The position numbers were made by a program, and so were the translations under genes. Positions 15,831-25,800 of a stretch of 57,074 nt of DNA are shown piece after piece (position 1 is the stretch's first letter; every line of letters starts with the position of its first letter). The stretch is from a virus, in IMG/VR virus record IMGVR_UViG_3300006735_000038, positions 1 to 57,074 of that record; one strand, 5' to 3'. Below the pieces are notes generated by a model. That model saw only the letters and a program-made list of their open reading frames with translations, did not search any database and was not told the origin of the DNA.

Positions 15831-17792
15831 TCATCTAACTGGACAAGCCCCTGTAGCACACTCAATATCAAAGTCATCGTCAGAAATAATTGTCGAACCA
15901 GTAAGACGCTCACCTAAAGGAGTAGTAGTCTTTAACACTGTCTCATAATCTTCCTTAGTCAACTCTCCCATCGGAGCTTGATCAAAGCCATGCTCGCTAT
16001 GAAGCAAAAACGATACTGACTTCATCTCACTCCAATGCTCAGCCAGATAAGCTTTTATCTCATCAAGCTCCTCTAACCTATAGTACACCGTCACTGAAAT
16101 CGCATTATCAGCCCATGTCCTCTGAAGAGTCCTAACCAAATCCATTTGGTCAATAGCACTCATGTCACTTGCCAAAATAGTTCCTTCTGGAAACGCACAA
16201 GGAAACTCTATAACAACTGTTCGATGATCTTCGGTTCCATCAAAATTTCTCAAAGGCTCAACATAATAACCTTTACTCTTGCAATAGTTAACCAAAACAT
16301 CTGACGCAGACATTCTCATTCTTTTAACAAAATACTGACTAAATCCGGGATGGATTCCGGGAGTAACTCCGGGAAGTAAGCTCAAAGTACCTGAAGGCTT
16401 AATCGTAGTTAACCTAACAGATTCTGGCCATCCTCTATAGTCAGACCATTCTGCATCAAACTTTCTAAGTTCTACATATGCCTCATCAAGCCAACCAATC
16501 TTATCCATAGCCTGCGCAACTCCAGTTATACCAAGCCCTAAACGCATATTCTGGGAAGTAATTTTATCTGAAGCAGAGTCAAGATATGACAAAGCAGAAG
16601 TTGCTTTCTGAACTTTATATAACAACCTAGCTACATCGATAAGCTCTTCCTTTGAGTCAATCATCGGTAAGTAAATTTCTGACAGATTACAGGACTCCCT
16701 ATTTGCCAAAGGAATCTCTGCGCAAGGATTAACACCAACTATTGATGAATCTTGACGCTCTTCACCCATCCTGCCATACTTTTTTGATGCCTCTAAGTTA
16801 AAGAATCCATAAGGCTCACCATTTCCTTTATAACCTTCCCAAATAATCTCAGGCATGTCTTTCATCTGCTCAGAAGAAACAAACACTGTGTTGTTCGACA
16901 TGGCACGCTCAATAGGGATATTTCCTAAATCCCATCGCTTTGCCATAAGATAAGCCTCATCTTCAATGTCCCCTACCGCAATCTCAGCACTACGCCTAAC
17001 ATTTCCAGCAACTACAATTGATCCTATAATATTCATGCAGTCTAAAACCTCAACAGAAGTCATAGTCCTTCCAACAGCACCGTCTAAAACTTTACAAATC
17101 TTTTCAATTCCAGAAATCAAAATATCAGGCCCAGAAGCAGTACCGCCAAATGTTTTTATAGGAACACCTGCAGGTCGAACAAGATGGGTTGCGTAACTCA
17201 TATTTTTAGAATGATCATCATCTCCTAAATAGCATTCGAAAACTTTTCGTATAACCTCTCCCCAACCTTCTCTTTTGTCGGGAACAATATAGTCAGCGTC
17301 GTTTTCGTCACAATGCTCAACCCAAGCACTACGAACAACGCCTAGCCTTTCTGGCTTGTCGCAAGAAAACCCTACGCCACCACCAAGCATGAGTCGCTCA
17401 ACTGACCAAGAAAAATCAGAAGGCTTGCTTATATCAACAAACCAACAATTTACCAAACTATCTCCACCAAGTCTCTTATTGTTATCAGTACCTAACTGCC
17501 AAAGCATTCTTCCAGCAACACACCCCTTAAGATTAAAAAGGTAATCAAACAAACGAAGCATCTCATCCTCAGTTAACTGAGCTCCAATGTTCTGGGCTCC
17601 GTTAACAACTCGTTGCACAGTCTCATGCCACTCTTCAGTTCTCTCAATCTGATCAGTGCCCTCAATAAAAATAGGTCTAGCATATGTTCGCTTATAGGTG
17701 ACATACCCTAATCCATTAAAACCCCAAGGGGGCATTTTATCTGCGTAAGATTGCGCATGGGAATCGGATATTAAAACTTTGGGGCTTTGCAT
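15831..17792 (-). CDS. nrdJ: Adenosylcobalamin-dependent (class II) ribonucleotide reductase
   Basis: 653 aa, near the usual size of monomeric class II RTPR-type enzymes. It reduces ribonucleotides (probably triphosphates) to deoxyribonucleotides using a coenzyme B12 radical. Visible signatures: first active-site Cys in LVNCWFVD, the radical Cys and Glu in NPCAEIPLANRESCNLSE, the TIKPSGTLSLLPGVTPGIHP loop, and a C-terminal redox pair C645/C650 in CATGACPVR, equivalent to the CxxxxC tail of lactobacillus RTPR. It supplies dNTPs for phage replication in the cytoplasm. It is monocistronic: own promoter, AGGAGAG site 5 bases before ATG, hairpin after the stop. I see no cobalamin riboswitch in the 120-base upstream gap. 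It is embedded in the structural block as part of an accessory cassette. Confidence 0.95.
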   Translation of the reverse strand: MQSPKVLISDSHAQSYADKMPPWGFNGLGYVTYKRTYARPIFIEGTDQIERTEEWHETVQRVVNGAQNIGAQLTEDEMLRLFDYLFNLKGCVAGRMLWQLGTDNNKRLGGDSLVNCWFVDISKPSDFSWSVERLMLGGGVGFSCDKPERLGVVRSAWVEHCDENDADYIVPDKREGWGEVIRKVFECYLGDDDHSKNMSYATHLVRPAGVPIKTFGGTASGPDILISGIEKICKVLDGAVGRTMTSVEVLDCMNIIGSIVVAGNVRRSAEIAVGDIEDEAYLMAKRWDLGNIPIERAMSNNTVFVSSEQMKDMPEIIWEGYKGNGEPYGFFNLEASKKYGRMGEERQDSSIVGVNPCAEIPLANRESCNLSEIYLPMIDSKEELIDVARLLYKVQKATSALSYLDSASDKITSQNMRLGLGITGVAQAMDKIGWLDEAYVELRKFDAEWSDYRGWPESVRLTTIKPSGTLSLLPGVTPGIHPGFSQYFVKRMRMSASDVLVNYCKSKGYYVEPLRNFDGTEDHRTVVIEFPCAFPEGTILASDMSAIDQMDLVRTLQRTWADNAISVTVYYRLEELDEIKAYLAEHWSEMKSVSFLLHSEHGFDQAPMGELTKEDYETVLKTTTPLGERLTGSTIISDDDFDIECATGACPVR

Positions 17793-17865
17793 TTTCTCTC
17801 CTGCTGTCTAAGTGTAAACACACTCTAAAATAGGTGGTTTCAAATTTTGAGGTATTAGTATTCTA

Positions 17866-17894
17866 AAGCTAACACTGCACGCAATAACTGTCAA
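17866..17894 (-). promoter_or_regulatory. Promoter for ribonucleotide reductase
   Basis: Minus strand TTGACA (17894-17889), 17 bases, TAGCTT (17871-17866), followed by a ~70-base leader with an AGGAGAG ribosome site. This is the same -35/-10 grammar as the leaderless promoters but with a leader. Confidence 0.7.
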
Positions 17895-17913
17895 GTTCTC
17901 GTGAGATCACTAA

Positions 17914-18636
17914 TTATTTTGACAACTCTGCAATTGTTCGAGCCATATCTAAACGACCCGAAAAAAGTAAAAACAATCCTGCTGATTCACGATTGATACT
18001 TACAAAAGCTTTTCCATTTTTACTAATAGTTGTTGACATCAATCCAATCTCGCACATCTTGCGAATAAAATCAATATACTCTAATTCTGTTTTAAACAAC
18101 AACTCTTTAGCAGTTGTATACAGCATCAGATTACTTATAGTATCAACCAATGTTTCTTTTGTCAACATGATTTCTAATATTGCTACCGCAGCAAACTCCC
18201 AATGACCAAACAATGCCAACGTGGGACGAATAAGGGGATCGGCTAATATAGACTTTTTATTAGAAGATAAACACACTGCTGCATCCAAAGCAAAGTCTGC
18301 TTCATCATGTATAGCCAAAAATAGCACTGAGTTGTCTTGCAAAGTGAGCTTTTGAATAGACTGCCCTGTCTTGTAGCAGTCAATCAAGCAGAACTCACTG
18401 GCAGTAGCAAGAAGCATATCAGTTTGATCGAACGTGTACGTCTGACTGCTAGCATTAGCAACCGAGTGAAAGAGTAAAGACAAATCTACTGGAGAGTTTT
18501 TTATCTTACCACGCTCAGACACAATATACTTAATTGATGTTAGTATGCCTTGTATATATTTTTCATCGATAGAACACAGAACTCTTACATCATCAGCCGA
18601 CCAAACGTTTAAGTCGTTATCATCAAAAAAGTCCAT
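17914..18636 (-). CDS. Hypothetical protein, 240 aa, accessory cassette
   Basis: Not recognised. Mostly helical with several hydrophobic stretches (LFHSVANASSQTYTFDQTDM, FAAVAILEIMLTKETLVDTI) but no convincing membrane span; acidic N-terminus MDFFDDNDLNVW. Four Cys scattered without a zinc pattern. It lies alone between the capsid-gene terminator and the reductase promoter. TATAAT ends 7 bases before its ATG and no ribosome site is present, so a leaderless transcript is likely. Confidence 0.7.
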   Translation of the reverse strand: MDFFDDNDLNVWSADDVRVLCSIDEKYIQGILTSIKYIVSERGKIKNSPVDLSLLFHSVANASSQTYTFDQTDMLLATASEFCLIDCYKTGQSIQKLTLQDNSVLFLAIHDEADFALDAAVCLSSNKKSILADPLIRPTLALFGHWEFAAVAILEIMLTKETLVDTISNLMLYTTAKELLFKTELEYIDFIRKMCEIGLMSTTISKNGKAFVSINRESAGLFLLFSGRLDMARTIAELSK

Positions 18637-18643
18637 GATGCTT

Positions 18644-18649
18644 ATTATA
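18644..18649 (-). promoter_or_regulatory. -10 element (leaderless) for the 240-aa gene
   Basis: Perfect TATAAT on the minus strand, 7 bases before ATG 18636. The expected -35 region falls inside the preceding terminator hairpin and is poor. Confidence 0.4.
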
Positions 18650-18657
18650 CAACAAGA

Positions 18658-18684
18658 AGCCCCCGACCACTAGGGCCGGGGGCT
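18658..18684 (-). terminator. Strong terminator after the major capsid gene
   Basis: AGCCCCCGGCC / GGTCGGGGGCT forms an 11-bp GC-rich stem (one G-U pair) with a 5-base loop, followed on the minus strand by TTCTTGTTGT and on the plus strand by TTAAGTTTTTATT, so it may work both ways. It closes the capsid transcript. Confidence 0.85.
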
Positions 18685-18739
18685 TAAGTTTTTATTCGTT
18701 ATGTCTCTAAGACTTAACTCTATCCTATTCCGTTATGGT

Positions 18740-20029
18740 TTAGGATGGAGCCGCATCGAAGGTGACTTTTACGAATGACTCTGGTCGCTTAACAGCGAGA
18801 GCTATTCTTTCTTCAGCAAGGATCACAATTGCGTTCCTTACGAAGAAGTCTGAATGCTGCTCCGAAATTCGGATTGTTGCAGCCTCTCGGTCATACAGTT
18901 GAGCACCTGTACCAAAGGCACCAATCAAAGCAGTACCAGAAGCGATGGCAGGAGTATCAATGACTGGAATTCTCCAGACTCTGGACTCTGCGCCACCTGC
19001 TACTGACATAGCAAGAAGGTAGGTACCTTGAGTGTTCTTGGTAAGTTCAATGTCTTCCCAGTCATTTGGGTTAACAATGATACCAGTTGGCTCATAGTAT
19101 GCAAGGTATGATAGCGTTGCTGCACGACGGATTGCATCAGCTTTGGTATCAGCAACCGGAGTTGTTGAACCAGCAGACCATGAATAGGTTTGGATGCCTG
19201 TCGTGTTTAGAATACCTGTAAGGTCTTCACCAGTACCAGCACCTGAAAGGATTTGGTTATCTTCTGTTAGTCGCAGACCATAAAGAAGTTCGTTGTCAAC
19301 GATGGACCGAAGTTGCGGTTCATCAGCAAGAACGTTACGGTGTGCAGCTTCCCAGTGAGCAATCGTCCGAACTGGAGCCTGCTCGCCTTTGAAAGTCATT
19401 GTTGACTGTGGCTTGGCACCAAATGCGCTGGACGAATACTCAGGAACAACAGAAGCGTTGTTCGTGAAACCTGTTTGACGGAAGTATTCAATGATTGCAG
19501 CGTTTGTGCTACGTGCTGGGAAAAGATCCCGCACACGGCTTCGACGCTGAGCGATAGGAACAATCCCATCACGCTCAACCGCACCAAATTGGCCCGGAGT
19601 TCCAGTAGGAAGACCTGAGTAGATATCTTTCTGCTCTAGGCTCTTTGTTTGGAACGGAGCAACCATGTTAGCACCATTTTTGCCTCCCTGAAGGGATTTA
19701 AATTCTGGTGAATTTAGGAAAGCCTCACCTACTGAACCGAAGTGTGACTTAACTTCCGCTTCAACACCAGCTGCAACTTCAGCTGCAACTGATTTGTATT
19801 CAGCTTCGCTTGACCATGATTCAACATCTCGAAGAGTTTCGATATCTTGAATATAGCTTTTAATTTCGCGAATATCTGACATATTCTTTTGGAAGGCGTC
19901 TTTTTGACCATCTTCCACTACAAGGGTTTCCCCCTCCATTTTAATCGAATCAGCGATCTCTTGCTGCTCTGCCATTTTGGCTTGTAGAGCACCTTTGAGT
20001 TCGTCGAGCCGACTCTCATCAAAGCTCAT
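18740..20029 (-). CDS. Major capsid protein, HK97 fold
   Basis: 429 aa. Residues ~1-100 are a charged, helical delta-domain (LQAKMAEQQEIADSI, then MSDIREIKSYIQDIETLRDV) that acts as an internal scaffold and is normally removed by the prohead protease. From ~140 on the HK97 capsid fold signature is clear: AQRRSRVRDLFPARSTNAAI, VRTIAHWEAAHRNVLADEPQ, LTGILNTTGI, ATLSYLAYYEPTGIIVNPND, and AIVILAEERIALAVKRPESF at the end. ATG 20029 follows AAGGAG. The prohead protease and scaffold-like genes are upstream in the same strand. The strong terminator just after it fits a highly expressed gene. Confidence 0.95.
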   Translation of the reverse strand: MSFDESRLDELKGALQAKMAEQQEIADSIKMEGETLVVEDGQKDAFQKNMSDIREIKSYIQDIETLRDVESWSSEAEYKSVAAEVAAGVEAEVKSHFGSVGEAFLNSPEFKSLQGGKNGANMVAPFQTKSLEQKDIYSGLPTGTPGQFGAVERDGIVPIAQRRSRVRDLFPARSTNAAIIEYFRQTGFTNNASVVPEYSSSAFGAKPQSTMTFKGEQAPVRTIAHWEAAHRNVLADEPQLRSIVDNELLYGLRLTEDNQILSGAGTGEDLTGILNTTGIQTYSWSAGSTTPVADTKADAIRRAATLSYLAYYEPTGIIVNPNDWEDIELTKNTQGTYLLAMSVAGGAESRVWRIPVIDTPAIASGTALIGAFGTGAQLYDREAATIRISEQHSDFFVRNAIVILAEERIALAVKRPESFVKVTFDAAPS

Positions 20030-20176
20030 GTGTAATCTCCTTAAAAATAGTTAACATGTTCTATAATGACAGGCGGCCCACTTTGACATGAGTTACACCA
20101 GTCAATTATTATGCTACCAGCACATTAAAGGTATCTACAGAAACTTTTACAATAATATCTTTCATGTATATACTTT

Positions 20177-21727
20177 TTACTTCCGAGTGCTTCTCCTGTG
20201 CTTCTTGGGAAGTAAGTCATTATCAGTTGTGTATTTCGAATTCTTAGGTTTGCCAGAAGAAACTAAATGAAGGAAAGCATTAACACGGCCCATAGCCCAC
20301 TGCTGTCTGCCCATTTTTGGTCGGTGAGTTGCTGAAAAAGCGCCTGCCCCTCTACGCCAAACTGAACGCAGCATTCCTTGAGTAACTCTCAACTCCGGCT
20401 TGCCTCGTTTCTTCATCTTCTCATTATGCTCTTTAACCTTAGCTGCTAACGATTTATCTATCTGAGCAGATAACTTAATCTTACCTCTCGTATTCGATGC
20501 ACTGCCGGGTTTATTAGCTCGTGACCCTCTTATTCTCTCAGAAGGTTTTGCAGGGGTTTTGGGATCATTAGGACCATACTTTTTAGCTTTAACCGATATG
20601 TCCTCTGTAAACTCACTTTTGGTTCGCTTCTTCCAATTGTCAGGAATCTCTTCTAGTCGTCCAAGCTGTCTCGCCCTTTTCATAATATGTCTTTTGGCTG
20701 CTGCACGATTCTTACCTAAACCAAAAGCCTGTATCGCATTCCTTAAATCACCAACATCTCGTATAGGAAAAGATCCATCAGGTAAGGCCCAACCTCGTTT
20801 AGCATATTCGGTACGGCGCTTTCTTGTATAGAATCGCTTTTCTTCAAAATCAGAAAAATCTTTTTTCTCTGAACCCTCAACTCTCCTAACAATATTTTTA
20901 GCCCATGTATAACCTTCGTCCCCTGCCCAAAGAGCGTGCGCAATCCTGCCGTTCGATGGATATCCTTTTTCTCCCGGCCTGAAACCTTCAGCTTTTGCAT
21001 CGACTTGGTGCCTGTCAAAAAAGGCTTTCATTCTTTTAACTGTTTTATAGGGCAAGTTTTTTCCGTTAGATATATCTCTGGCTCGAGCTATACCTACACC
21101 TGTTCCTCCCCTACCAAATTCGCTTCTCCAAGCAAGCCCTCTTTTTGCTTCCCTAATCATGCCTGCAGTTGGTTTAAACGAATCTGATTTAGTGACAGAC
21201 TTCCCAGATACAAGCCCTCCGCCGGGTAAAGTTTCAATTCCTCTAGGACCTCTTTCACGTAAGCTATCCCAAACTCTTCGATTATTCACAATACGGCGTG
21301 TAGGCCGTTGCATTCTTAAAACTGTCGAGCCTCCAACAGCGGAGTGAGCTTTAGCGGCATTGTATATTTCTGGAGTGGCACAAGGTAGCCACACACCTTG
21401 CCTAACCATGTGTGCGCCGGAGCAACCTAATCTAACGCCAGCTTTTTCAGCTAGCTCTCTAGTTGCAAAAGTTTTTTTAGTACCACCACTCGCTTTAAGT
21501 TCCATTATATCACTTATAGCTTTTCTATTTTTTTGCTTTTTCTTCCACTCTCTAAAAGCAGGATTACCTAATTCAATAAGCTTCATTAAATCTTTCTCAG
21601 ACTCACACGGACCCCAAAAGTCACCCTTCTTGTGAGCACCAGAACAACCTAATAGTTTGGAAACGTTTTCTGCAGATTCTTTTGTCGGTAAAGTTTGATC
21701 TGCTATAGGGTCTTTTTCTTTAGCCAT
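20177..21727 (-). CDS. Head-associated multi-module protein, 516 aa
   Basis: Exact role unknown, but built from modules seen in phage head proteins. Two copies of a GC-x-GAH...PC module are at residues ~26-43 (LLGCSGAHKKGDFWGPCESE) and ~99-118. Residues ~187-281 form a basic domain with AGMIREAKRGLAWRSEFGRG and GYPSNGRIAHALWAGDEGYT. Residues ~308-365 carry the ALPDGSFPI...HIMKRARQLG module shared with the 573-aa protein. The C-terminus is very basic and may bind DNA. It directly precedes the capsid gene and overlaps the 230-aa gene upstream by 8 bases. Confidence 0.7.
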   Translation of the reverse strand: MAKEKDPIADQTLPTKESAENVSKLLGCSGAHKKGDFWGPCESEKDLMKLIELGNPAFREWKKKQKNRKAISDIMELKASGGTKKTFATRELAEKAGVRLGCSGAHMVRQGVWLPCATPEIYNAAKAHSAVGGSTVLRMQRPTRRIVNNRRVWDSLRERGPRGIETLPGGGLVSGKSVTKSDSFKPTAGMIREAKRGLAWRSEFGRGGTGVGIARARDISNGKNLPYKTVKRMKAFFDRHQVDAKAEGFRPGEKGYPSNGRIAHALWAGDEGYTWAKNIVRRVEGSEKKDFSDFEEKRFYTRKRRTEYAKRGWALPDGSFPIRDVGDLRNAIQAFGLGKNRAAAKRHIMKRARQLGRLEEIPDNWKKRTKSEFTEDISVKAKKYGPNDPKTPAKPSERIRGSRANKPGSASNTRGKIKLSAQIDKSLAAKVKEHNEKMKKRGKPELRVTQGMLRSVWRRGAGAFSATHRPKMGRQQWAMGRVNAFLHLVSSGKPKNSKYTTDNDLLPKKHRRSTRK

Positions 21728-22412
21728 CGCTCTCTTCTAACTCTCTTCTCAAATTTTCAAAATCTTCTAAGTCCGCAGAAATATCTGTGTACACTGTATT
21801 TATTCTATCTTGAACATCCTCAGTAGATGTCATGGTATTTGATAATCTTTCCGAAGCGTTTTCATACACGCCTCTAGGAATTTGGATTAAAACATCTTCA
21901 ATTAACTGTCTATCCCGTGTTAAAGATGCTTCATACAATAAACCAAAAACATTATAGGCAACTTCAGGAGAGTAAACAGCATCATCTTCCTCATCATAAA
22001 TGTTAAGGTCTACACCATCAACACGTAACCTTCCAAGCATTATTATTCTATCTAATTCACGAAATGTTAGCAAGTCAGGAAAGCGAACAGGAAACATGGC
22101 TATAAATGTATTCACCTCTTCAATGGGAATTCTCTTAATCTCTTCCATTCTCCCATCAGATACTTCGTTGTATTCATCTATTTCCCGTATACCTCTTTCA
22201 AAGGAGTTCTTATTTATTTTTTTCGTAGTTGGAAAGAACCTTTTTAAAAATGCTAAGTCAGGTTGAAATGATATAGCATTTTGTTCGTAACGCACAATTG
22301 CATCTTTAAAAGTGTCTGCTTGTTTGCGCCAAGGTCCTTTTGAAAAAATGGCTACTTTACCTGAGTTATTTATAGAGGCTAGCATTCCTTCACCTAATTT
22401 AAAATACTTCAT
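21720..22412 (-). CDS. Hypothetical protein, 230 aa, head gene block
   Basis: Not recognised. Acidic C-terminus (ISADLEDFENLRRELEESDG), mostly helical, no Cys and no motif; a basic stretch FFPTTKKINKNSFERGIREI lies in the first half. Clear GGAGG ribosome site 7 bases before ATG. Overlaps the genes on both sides by 4-8 bases, so it belongs to the head operon and may be an assembly factor. Confidence 0.65.
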   Translation of the reverse strand: MKYFKLGEGMLASINNSGKVAIFSKGPWRKQADTFKDAIVRYEQNAISFQPDLAFLKRFFPTTKKINKNSFERGIREIDEYNEVSDGRMEEIKRIPIEEVNTFIAMFPVRFPDLLTFRELDRIIMLGRLRVDGVDLNIYDEEDDAVYSPEVAYNVFGLLYEASLTRDRQLIEDVLIQIPRGVYENASERLSNTMTSTEDVQDRINTVYTDISADLEDFENLRRELEESDG

Positions 22413-22810
22413 TCTTTGCCTCCAACTTGGTAGCCAGTTTGATCTTTGAACAATTCAAATTCAGCTAAGTCATCAGCAAAACCACCAGACTCCCTTAAAG
22501 TTACCGAGTCCATATTAGGTATGTCTAACTTTATGTCTTCAATAATGTCACCATCAAATGTTATTGGATTGTTTTCATTATCTAACTCTACAGCAGCAAG
22601 AGTACTACTATTATCTAAAATTTGATTTAAATACTTAGGGTACTCATCAAAGACTTCTCTGTATCTTTCAATCCGTTGATTCAATAGGCTTGCATCGCCA
22701 GCGCTAAAGCCTTGTTCAGAAATAACAGTTCCATCATCGTTAAAATTAAGAAATGCTCTTACACGCTGTGGAGATACATCAAACTGATTTATTATTGCAA
22801 ATCTATTCAT
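22409..22810 (-). CDS. Hypothetical protein, 133 aa, head gene block
   Basis: Not recognised. Acidic, with QRVRAFLNFNDDGTVISEQG and LDNENNPITFDGDIIEDIKL; no cysteine motif or membrane segment. Start overlaps the end of the 3497-codon ORF (GAGGTGG ribosome site inside that gene) and its end overlaps the 230-aa gene, so translation is probably coupled to the giant ORF. Confidence 0.65.
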   Translation of the reverse strand: MNRFAIINQFDVSPQRVRAFLNFNDDGTVISEQGFSAGDASLLNQRIERYREVFDEYPKYLNQILDNSSTLAAVELDNENNPITFDGDIIEDIKLDIPNMDSVTLRESGGFADDLAEFELFKDQTGYQVGGKE

Positions 22811-25800
22811 CGTTGACCACCTCGTCGAATGGCGCTTGAATTGTTTCGTAAGCTTCTTCTAACAATTTAATTATATCTTCTCTACTGGCTTGTTGCAACC
22901 ATCGGCGTCGTTCTTGAAACGCTCTTCGGACGTCAATAACTGCATCACCTAAGTCACCGAACTCTCCCATCTGACGATCTATAGTACCGAAATTTCTTTC
23001 TATATCAAGTATAGATTCATCATCAATAGTATTACCTAACTGTGCGACTTGTGAAAGAATGTCATCAACTACAGAGTTTAACTTTGATTTATCAATCTTT
23101 ATTTCAGACGTGTCTTTTCCTCTTACAGAATCTTTACCAAGAACTTTAGCTAATCCCATCCTCCTTAAGTTAGGAGTAGTATCAAAGGTATCCATTAAAT
23201 GCGCAACAATTATTTTCTTTAATTGCTCCCGCCCGTCCTCTTCTATACGTATAATTTTACTTTCATCAGGAACAGTAGGTCCCATATAGGTAATTCCTAT
23301 CTTTCCATCTACTGCTCTACTGGTCCTAGAATAAACACCTCGTCCAGCATCTATAGGCAACAATGATACAGTTCCATCTGGATTTCTCTTAATAAACAAA
23401 TTGCCAGCATTCCTATCAGAGTTATTAATGACACCATCAAGTAACAACAACCTTACAATATCTGCAGGATCAACAGACCCTAGCAACTCTACATATTGAG
23501 CATCAGTTGGACTTGGAGGCAGCCCTCCATTAAATTCATCATTTAAGGGAACAATATCAGGCCCATGAATATTTTGAAGAGGCTCAATAATTACTGCATT
23601 TCGTATGTTGTTGATATCCCCTGCTGATATCACGGCACCAACTTCAAAACCAAGTGCGTTAGCCATTGCTGCACCCAACGCTTCATTAGTGCCACCATTT
23701 TCCTCAGTGTTCTCACCACCGCCAAAAGCTGGATGATCAAACGTAGCTCCACCATCTCCAACAGGGCTATACTTAGTAATATACTTTTTACCAGTTTCTT
23801 TATCTTCAAACAAAACAGTATTATTACCGCTTACAAGACCCGTTCTAAAGAAACGGCTATCATCGCCACGGTCCTCCGAAGAGTTTAAAACAAAGAAATC
23901 AAACAAAAAATCTTGCTTGATTTTATCAAGAGGCGTGTCACTAGGAATATCAGCTGGAGTCAAAGGATCATTAGGACCTGCAGTAGACGGGCCTGTTGTT
24001 CTTAACTGACCACGGTCTTGGAGAGTACTTGTATTCACAGTCCCTGTAAACACCACTGCACCATACGCATCCTTTTTAAACGCTCTACCAGTGGTAGGAC
24101 TTTCAGTAACACTCTGCCTACCACTGAGTATCTTTGAAATTTCCGAGGCGGTTCTATCAGAAGGCAAAGGGGAATCAGGCGATGAAAGAGGATTAACTCC
24201 AGTTAGATCCCGATTCCCATACACAAGGAATGCTGAATCAGGCAAATCTAAAGGTAGATCAAGAATAGGATCATCAACAGTTCCTAAATTCTCAATTTCA
24301 ATGTCTGGGTTTTGCTCAATTACTTGTTTCAACTTTGCAGAATCAAAAACATTCTGAGAGAAAAATACAAAAGCTGCAGTATTTTTTCCTTCACCACTTG
24401 GATCAAGTGTCCTAATATAGTCAACATGCTGTGGCCTGTTAACAGATGGGCCAAAATTAGCCATTGCTTTTATAGCCTTAGCCCTAGAAATATTCCCAGT
24501 TATTAAGGCTGCATGCTTTTCATCAGGAGTAGTATCAATACCTGCATCACGTTTAGTGAAAAATGCTATAGCCAAGTCAGCTACTTGATTCATCTCCCTG
24601 TCAAGCGAATCTAACGTAGCAGTGTCAGGAGTTATTACCCCTGCTCTAGCCCATGCTGCAGACCCGTCAAGACTTGCACCCATTGTCCACTTATCAACAC
24701 CAAGTGCATCATAGAACAGCATAGCATTGTCATTCATTACCCTTGAAAGACCTGAACCTCGTGCATCCACTACTATAGGGTCACCATTGACAGGGGTAAA
24801 AGTTGCCTTACCCGCAAAAAATCCAGCATGAGTAGCTTCGCTGGTGCCTCCACTACTCGTAATTTGTCTCTTAAAATTACCTCTATTAAGAGCTGGCCCC
24901 TGAGTACGGGCCCCTTTAATAGCAAAATTATTTAACAAATCCTGACCTTCAGGAGAAAACGCCCCTAGCTCATTAACTTGTTCAAGAACATCGCTTGGAA
25001 CCAAATAATGGGTGAATTCTCCATCAATAGTAATACTATAACCGCCAGACGCTGGAATCTTTGCTCCACCAGCATCATAAACTTCTGGCTTAGTAACTAA
25101 CGTATACTGTTTTAATCCTTCTCCAAAATCTGCTTCAACAGTTTTGTTCAAGGGAATGTAAATTCCTGATAAACCAAAATTATCTTTAAAAGTTTTAATA
25201 GACTCATTATCTACTGTAGAAGGCTCTGGATCTACGCTTATACTTGGTCGAGGCGGCGTTATCCCAGTTGTAAGATCAGGAGGAGCCCACGGCGTTATAC
25301 CACGCTCAATATCGCCACCCCAAATATTTACTGCTTGAGAAGCTACACGTGCTTCCGTTGCAGTATCTAGCTGGTTACGTGCATTATCAGCTGATTCTTC
25401 TCCCCATACATTTGGGACTTCAGCTTTACTAGCTACCCTACCCCTTGCTCTTGCTTTAGCAAAAGAATTCCTGATCCTCAAATTTCTCCTACTTCGTATA
25501 CGTAGTTCTCTATCCACTTCCCCTGAAAAGTATGCAATATTACCATTAAAACGAAAAACGTTTGGGGCAATTTCGCCTCTAGCCTCGTATCCCTTAGGAT
25601 TGCTAATTGGGGATGAAAGCGTACCCCGAAGTGATATAATCTCATCATTTAATTGCTTTATATGTTGTAAATTAAGTCTTTCTCCTTTGAGATTCTGCCT
25701 AAACCATTCTGCCATAGGGCCATCAAGCTCACCATTATGAAACTGTTCCTCTAATGCGTACAAGTCATCAATAAACTTTTTGGCTTTATCACTCATGGGG

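Noticed and set aside
17793-17865. Possible cobalamin riboswitch before the B12-dependent reductase
   Set aside because: The leader is only ~70 bases and shows no B12-box-like core; a plain ribosome site suffices.
20030-20176. Plus-strand TTGACA-N18-TATTAT upstream of the capsid gene
   Set aside because: It would transcribe antisense into the 516-aa gene, with no gene behind it; probably chance in AT-rich DNA. No clear minus-strand promoter for the capsid gene was found either.
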